Notes under the pieces: generated by a model
Told to the model about the DNA's origin: nothing
What the model saw: only the letters and a program-made list of their open reading frames with translations
Databases searched by the model: none
NCBI RefSeq assembly: GCF_025290915.1
Contig: NZ_JAOCQE010000008.1
Span: forward strand, 1 to 64,000
Reading direction: 5' to 3'
DNA: 64,000 nucleotides
Origin: Streptomyces sp. 15-116A
GTDB taxonomy: Bacteria > Actinomycetota > Actinomycetes > Streptomycetales > Streptomycetaceae
Program-made: the position numbers and the translations under genes
In this document: positions 62,255-64,000 of the stretch, piece after piece
Position numbering within the stretch: position 1 is the first letter of the stretch
Layout of the letters: every line of letters begins with the position of its first letter

Positions 62255-62290
62255 CCAATACGATACGCTACACGTAGCGTATCGTATTGG
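62255..62290. promoter_or_regulatory. Perfect 17-bp-arm palindrome, probable repressor operator for the exporter operon
   Basis: CCAATACGATACGCTAC, two centre bases AC, GTAGCGTATCGTATTGG. All 17 arm pairs match. It is AT-richer than its surroundings and lies 25-60 bp upstream of the exporter start, where a promoter is expected. The design fits a TetR dimer or double dimer. It could also form a hairpin behind the response-regulator gene, but the high A+T and symmetric design favour an operator. Confidence 0.85.
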
Positions 62291-62317
62291 CTCATGGGTG
62301 ATGACGGAGGAAGGAGG

Positions 62318-62983
62318 TCAGGTCTTGGCGACCGACTGCTTGCGGAACTCCGGGGAGCGCAGCGCGTACAGGGCGGTCTGGAGGCGGTTGCGGGTGCCCA
62401 GTTTCGCGTAGATGCGGCTCAGGTAGTTGCGCACGGTCTTGGGGGCGATGCCCAGCTGGGCGGCGATGTGGTGGGTCTCCTGGTCGTCCGCGACCAGGAA
62501 GAGGATCTCCCGTTCGCGCCGGGTGAGCAGGGCGAGGGGTGAGGCGTCGCCGCTCAGTCCGCCGGAGACGAGTTCAAGGACCTGTCCGGCGGCCGCCGCG
62601 GACAGGGCGGCGCCTTCGCGGTGCACGGTGAGCAGAGTGTCCCGCAGTTCCAGAGCACCGATGTCGCGTGAGAGGTAGGCGTTGGCGCCGGCCACGAAGG
62701 CCTCGCGCATGTAGATGGGCTGTTGGCTGGACGCCACGATGATGATGCGGACGTGCCGTGAGTCCTGGCGGATCGCCCGCGCGGTGTCCACGCCTCCGCT
62801 TCCACCCGCCCCCAGGCCCATCACGACGAGATGCGGGTGATGTCGCCGCAGTTGGCGCAGGGCAGTGGCCTCGTCGTGGGCGACGGCCACCACCGAGAAT
62901 TCGTTGAAGCTCTGCAGTATATTACGGAAACCTTCGGCGACCAGCCGTTCGGTGTCCATGAGTAAGATCCGAATCGATGACAT
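62318..62983 (-). CDS. Atypical NarL/LuxR-type response regulator
   Basis: A 221-residue regulator with an N-terminal receiver-like domain (SIRILLMDTERLVAEGF) and a C-terminal LuxR HTH (LLTRREREILFLVADDQETH, IAAQLGIAPKTVRNYLSRIY). The phospho-acceptor Asp is replaced by Gly56 (HLVVMGLGAGG) and the conserved Lys near strand 5 is Arg106 (AYLSRDIG), so phosphorylation is unlikely. Such receivers in antibiotic clusters (JadR1 type) bind pathway products instead. No kinase is adjacent. ATG 62983 with GGAGGG upstream is chosen; the longer frame adds a non-homologous 58-residue extension. Confidence 0.9.
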   Translation of the reverse strand: MSSIRILLMDTERLVAEGFRNILQSFNEFSVVAVAHDEATALRQLRRHHPHLVVMGLGAGGSGGVDTARAIRQDSRHVRIIIVASSQQPIYMREAFVAGANAYLSRDIGALELRDTLLTVHREGAALSAAAAGQVLELVSGGLSGDASPLALLTRREREILFLVADDQETHHIAAQLGIAPKTVRNYLSRIYAKLGTRNRLQTALYALRSPEFRKQSVAKT

Positions 62984-63231
62984 CGGCGACCCTCCGTCGT
63001 ATTCACGATCGTGTAGAGAGTGCGCGGGTGCATCGAGATGCCCCCGTTGTCGGCCCGTCTTCCGTCGTCGGAAAATTGGGCCCACTGTCGGCCGATCGTA
63101 CACCACGGCCCGTACCATTTCGGACAACGCCGAGAAATTGATGCGGGCGTAACGCATATTTTTCGCAACAGGAAGCTGCCATTTTTATCGATTTCGGCCC
63201 GCCGGTAATTGAAAATCTGACTTCCTTCCCC
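62984..63231. other. AT-rich leader/promoter region of the response-regulator gene
   Basis: About 250 bases, clearly richer in A/T than any other stretch in the cluster, especially 63150-63215. They most likely contain the promoter and binding sites for the response-regulator gene. No gene seen. Confidence 0.5.
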
Positions 63232-63790
63232 TCATGTGCCCGGCGGGATTCGGCCGATGCGGAAGGCGGACGTCGGCTCCAGCGACTGCCGCCGCCCGAG
63301 GGTGACGCCCTGGGGCGGGCGGCAGTGGTGAGGCGGGTGTCCACGGCGGGCGGATCGAGTTCGAGGCGTTGGTGCACCTGCGCGGGTGAGGCACCGGCGG
63401 CGCGAGGAGCAGCGATCCACTCGGTGGGCGTTGCGCAGTTGCCTTGGCCGGTTCAACAGGGGGCGAAGCCACATACGAGATCGGCGAGCGTGGTCATTTC
63501 CGGGGCGGGCCCCAGCGATCTTCTCCGTCAGCGCGGTCTTCGTCCGGCCGCGTAGTTCAAGCCGGACCGAGCCGCGTCCCAGCGCCCGTGTGAGACCACG
63601 TGTACCTGCCGTGGAAACACCGGCCGGGTCGAGCCGCTGACGGCCTTGCCGGGCACAGCGCGGCGCGGAAGCACAGGCCGCCGACCTCATCTCTCGCCGG
63701 CAGCGTTGGCCGCACACCATCGCCCCTCACCCGGTCGTCTGCGCGCACCCGTCCGGAACGAGAGGTCCGTCAGCCCTTACTCGCTCGCTG
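63232..63790. other. Gene-free stretch right of the cluster
   Basis: About 560 bases of overlapping Arg/Pro-rich frames on both strands, none with start, ribosome site or family. It probably marks the right border of the polyketide cluster. Confidence 0.4.
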
Positions 63791-63799
63791 AGCAGTTCC

Positions 63800-63981
63800 G
63801 CGAGACCGATGTCATGTGTGGAAGACGTGCGCTCGCGGCCTGCGATGCCGGCGGGAACCAGAGCCGCGACATGACCGTCGCCGCGGTGCTCACGAAGGAG
63901 CGTCGCGGCATGCCACAGGTGAGCACCTGCTGGAACGATGAGAGCCGGCGGAGGGCGGTCGACGGAGGTGCTGGGCCCCAT
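63800..63981 (-). pseudogene. SCO6745-like (SalK) protein fragment
   Basis: A minus-strand piece with ALIVPAGAHLWHAATLLREH followed by RGDGHVAALVPAGI, a signature of the SCO6745/SalK hypothetical family (about 280-300 residues). After about 50 residues the similarity ends (GLAELLSERVRADGPLV) and a stop follows. The N-terminal part may lie beyond the exact match or be lost. Debris or a truncated gene. Confidence 0.55.
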
Positions 63982-64000
63982 CGCCGGCTGGATCGGCGGC

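Noticed and set aside
62255-62290. Rho-independent terminator of the response-regulator gene
   Set aside because: Possible, but the A+T-rich 17-bp arms with a two-base centre and the position at the exporter promoter fit an operator better.
47242-62983. Ketoreductase or modular (type I) PKS genes in the cluster
   Set aside because: No SDR-type ketoreductase and no multidomain PKS is present between 47.2 and 63.0 kb. The SDR at 25.3 kb is too far away and has a lipid/steroid-type extension.
1-64000. tRNA and rRNA genes, including a tRNA-based attachment site for an integrative element
   Set aside because: I found no cloverleaf-forming stretch with T-loop GGTTCGA-type sequence and no rRNA-like region. 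A dedicated tRNA scan would be needed to be certain.

Overview
This is a high-GC actinobacterial window. Codon positions are strongly GC-biased, starts are often GTG, Shine-Dalgarno sites are GGAGG-type, and the gene families are those of Streptomyces. There is no rRNA, tRNA or CRISPR array that I can see. It reads like the accessory arm of a linear Streptomyces chromosome (or an integrated linear plasmid): intact genes are separated by insertion-sequence remnants and frameshifted or truncated genes. One broken pair resembles the telomere genes tap and tpg.

Layout. 1-2.3 kb: partial hypothetical gene, epoxide hydrolase, and a divergent XRE-cupin regulator. 2.5-5.4 kb: 13-bp and 31-bp tandem repeats, a decayed IS110-type element, an IS701-like scrap and a broken DUF1275 gene. 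5.4-12.2 kb: broken GNAT gene, Tpg-like gene with a truncated Tap-like gene cut by an IS256 fragment, two copies (one partial) of a DDE insertion sequence, and scraps of plasmid or ICE genes. 12.1-19.7 kb: mostly intact chromosomal-type genes (cold-shock protein, DUF4235, APC permease with nitrilase and GntR, TetR with aldo/keto reductase, membrane protein). 19.7-26.9 kb: small regulators, a secreted Cys-containing protein, a Tn3 scrap, cardiolipin synthase and an SDR. 26.9-31 kb: a truncated FtsX-type permease, an IS110 element with a passenger gene, and ABC ATPase and methyltransferase scraps. 31-41.3 kb: amidohydrolase with TetR, broken carotenoid oxygenase and MFS genes, a PP2C phosphatase sensor, and an AraC/GlxA regulator beside an imine reductase. 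41.3-46.2 kb: VanW-type protein, a dead DDE transposase and small hypothetical genes.

47.2-63.0 kb holds the main system: a compact aromatic (type II) polyketide gene cluster. A rightward run of thirteen tightly packed genes encodes a cupin, two O-methyltransferase-fold enzymes, KS-alpha, chain-length factor, AcpS, ACP, an SRPBCC aromatase/cyclase, S-adenosylmethionine synthetase, a PfkB (adenosine-type) kinase, an ICMT-like membrane methyltransferase, a ZhuJ/OxyN-type cyclase, a free acyltransferase and a TetR regulator. A leftward group encodes an atypical response regulator, a DHA2 drug exporter and a flavin monooxygenase. No ketoreductase is present, so the predicted product is an unreduced, cyclised, oxidised and several-times methylated polyketide with its own SAM supply.

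The most unusual points are these. The acyltransferase has lost the Arg that holds the malonyl carboxylate (Glu in its place). The chain-length factor has Arg where Gln is usual. SAM-synthesis and nucleoside-kinase genes sit inside the PKS operon. The response regulator lacks its phospho-acceptor Asp. A perfect 17-bp-arm palindrome stands in front of the exporter gene. I cannot name the product from sequence alone.
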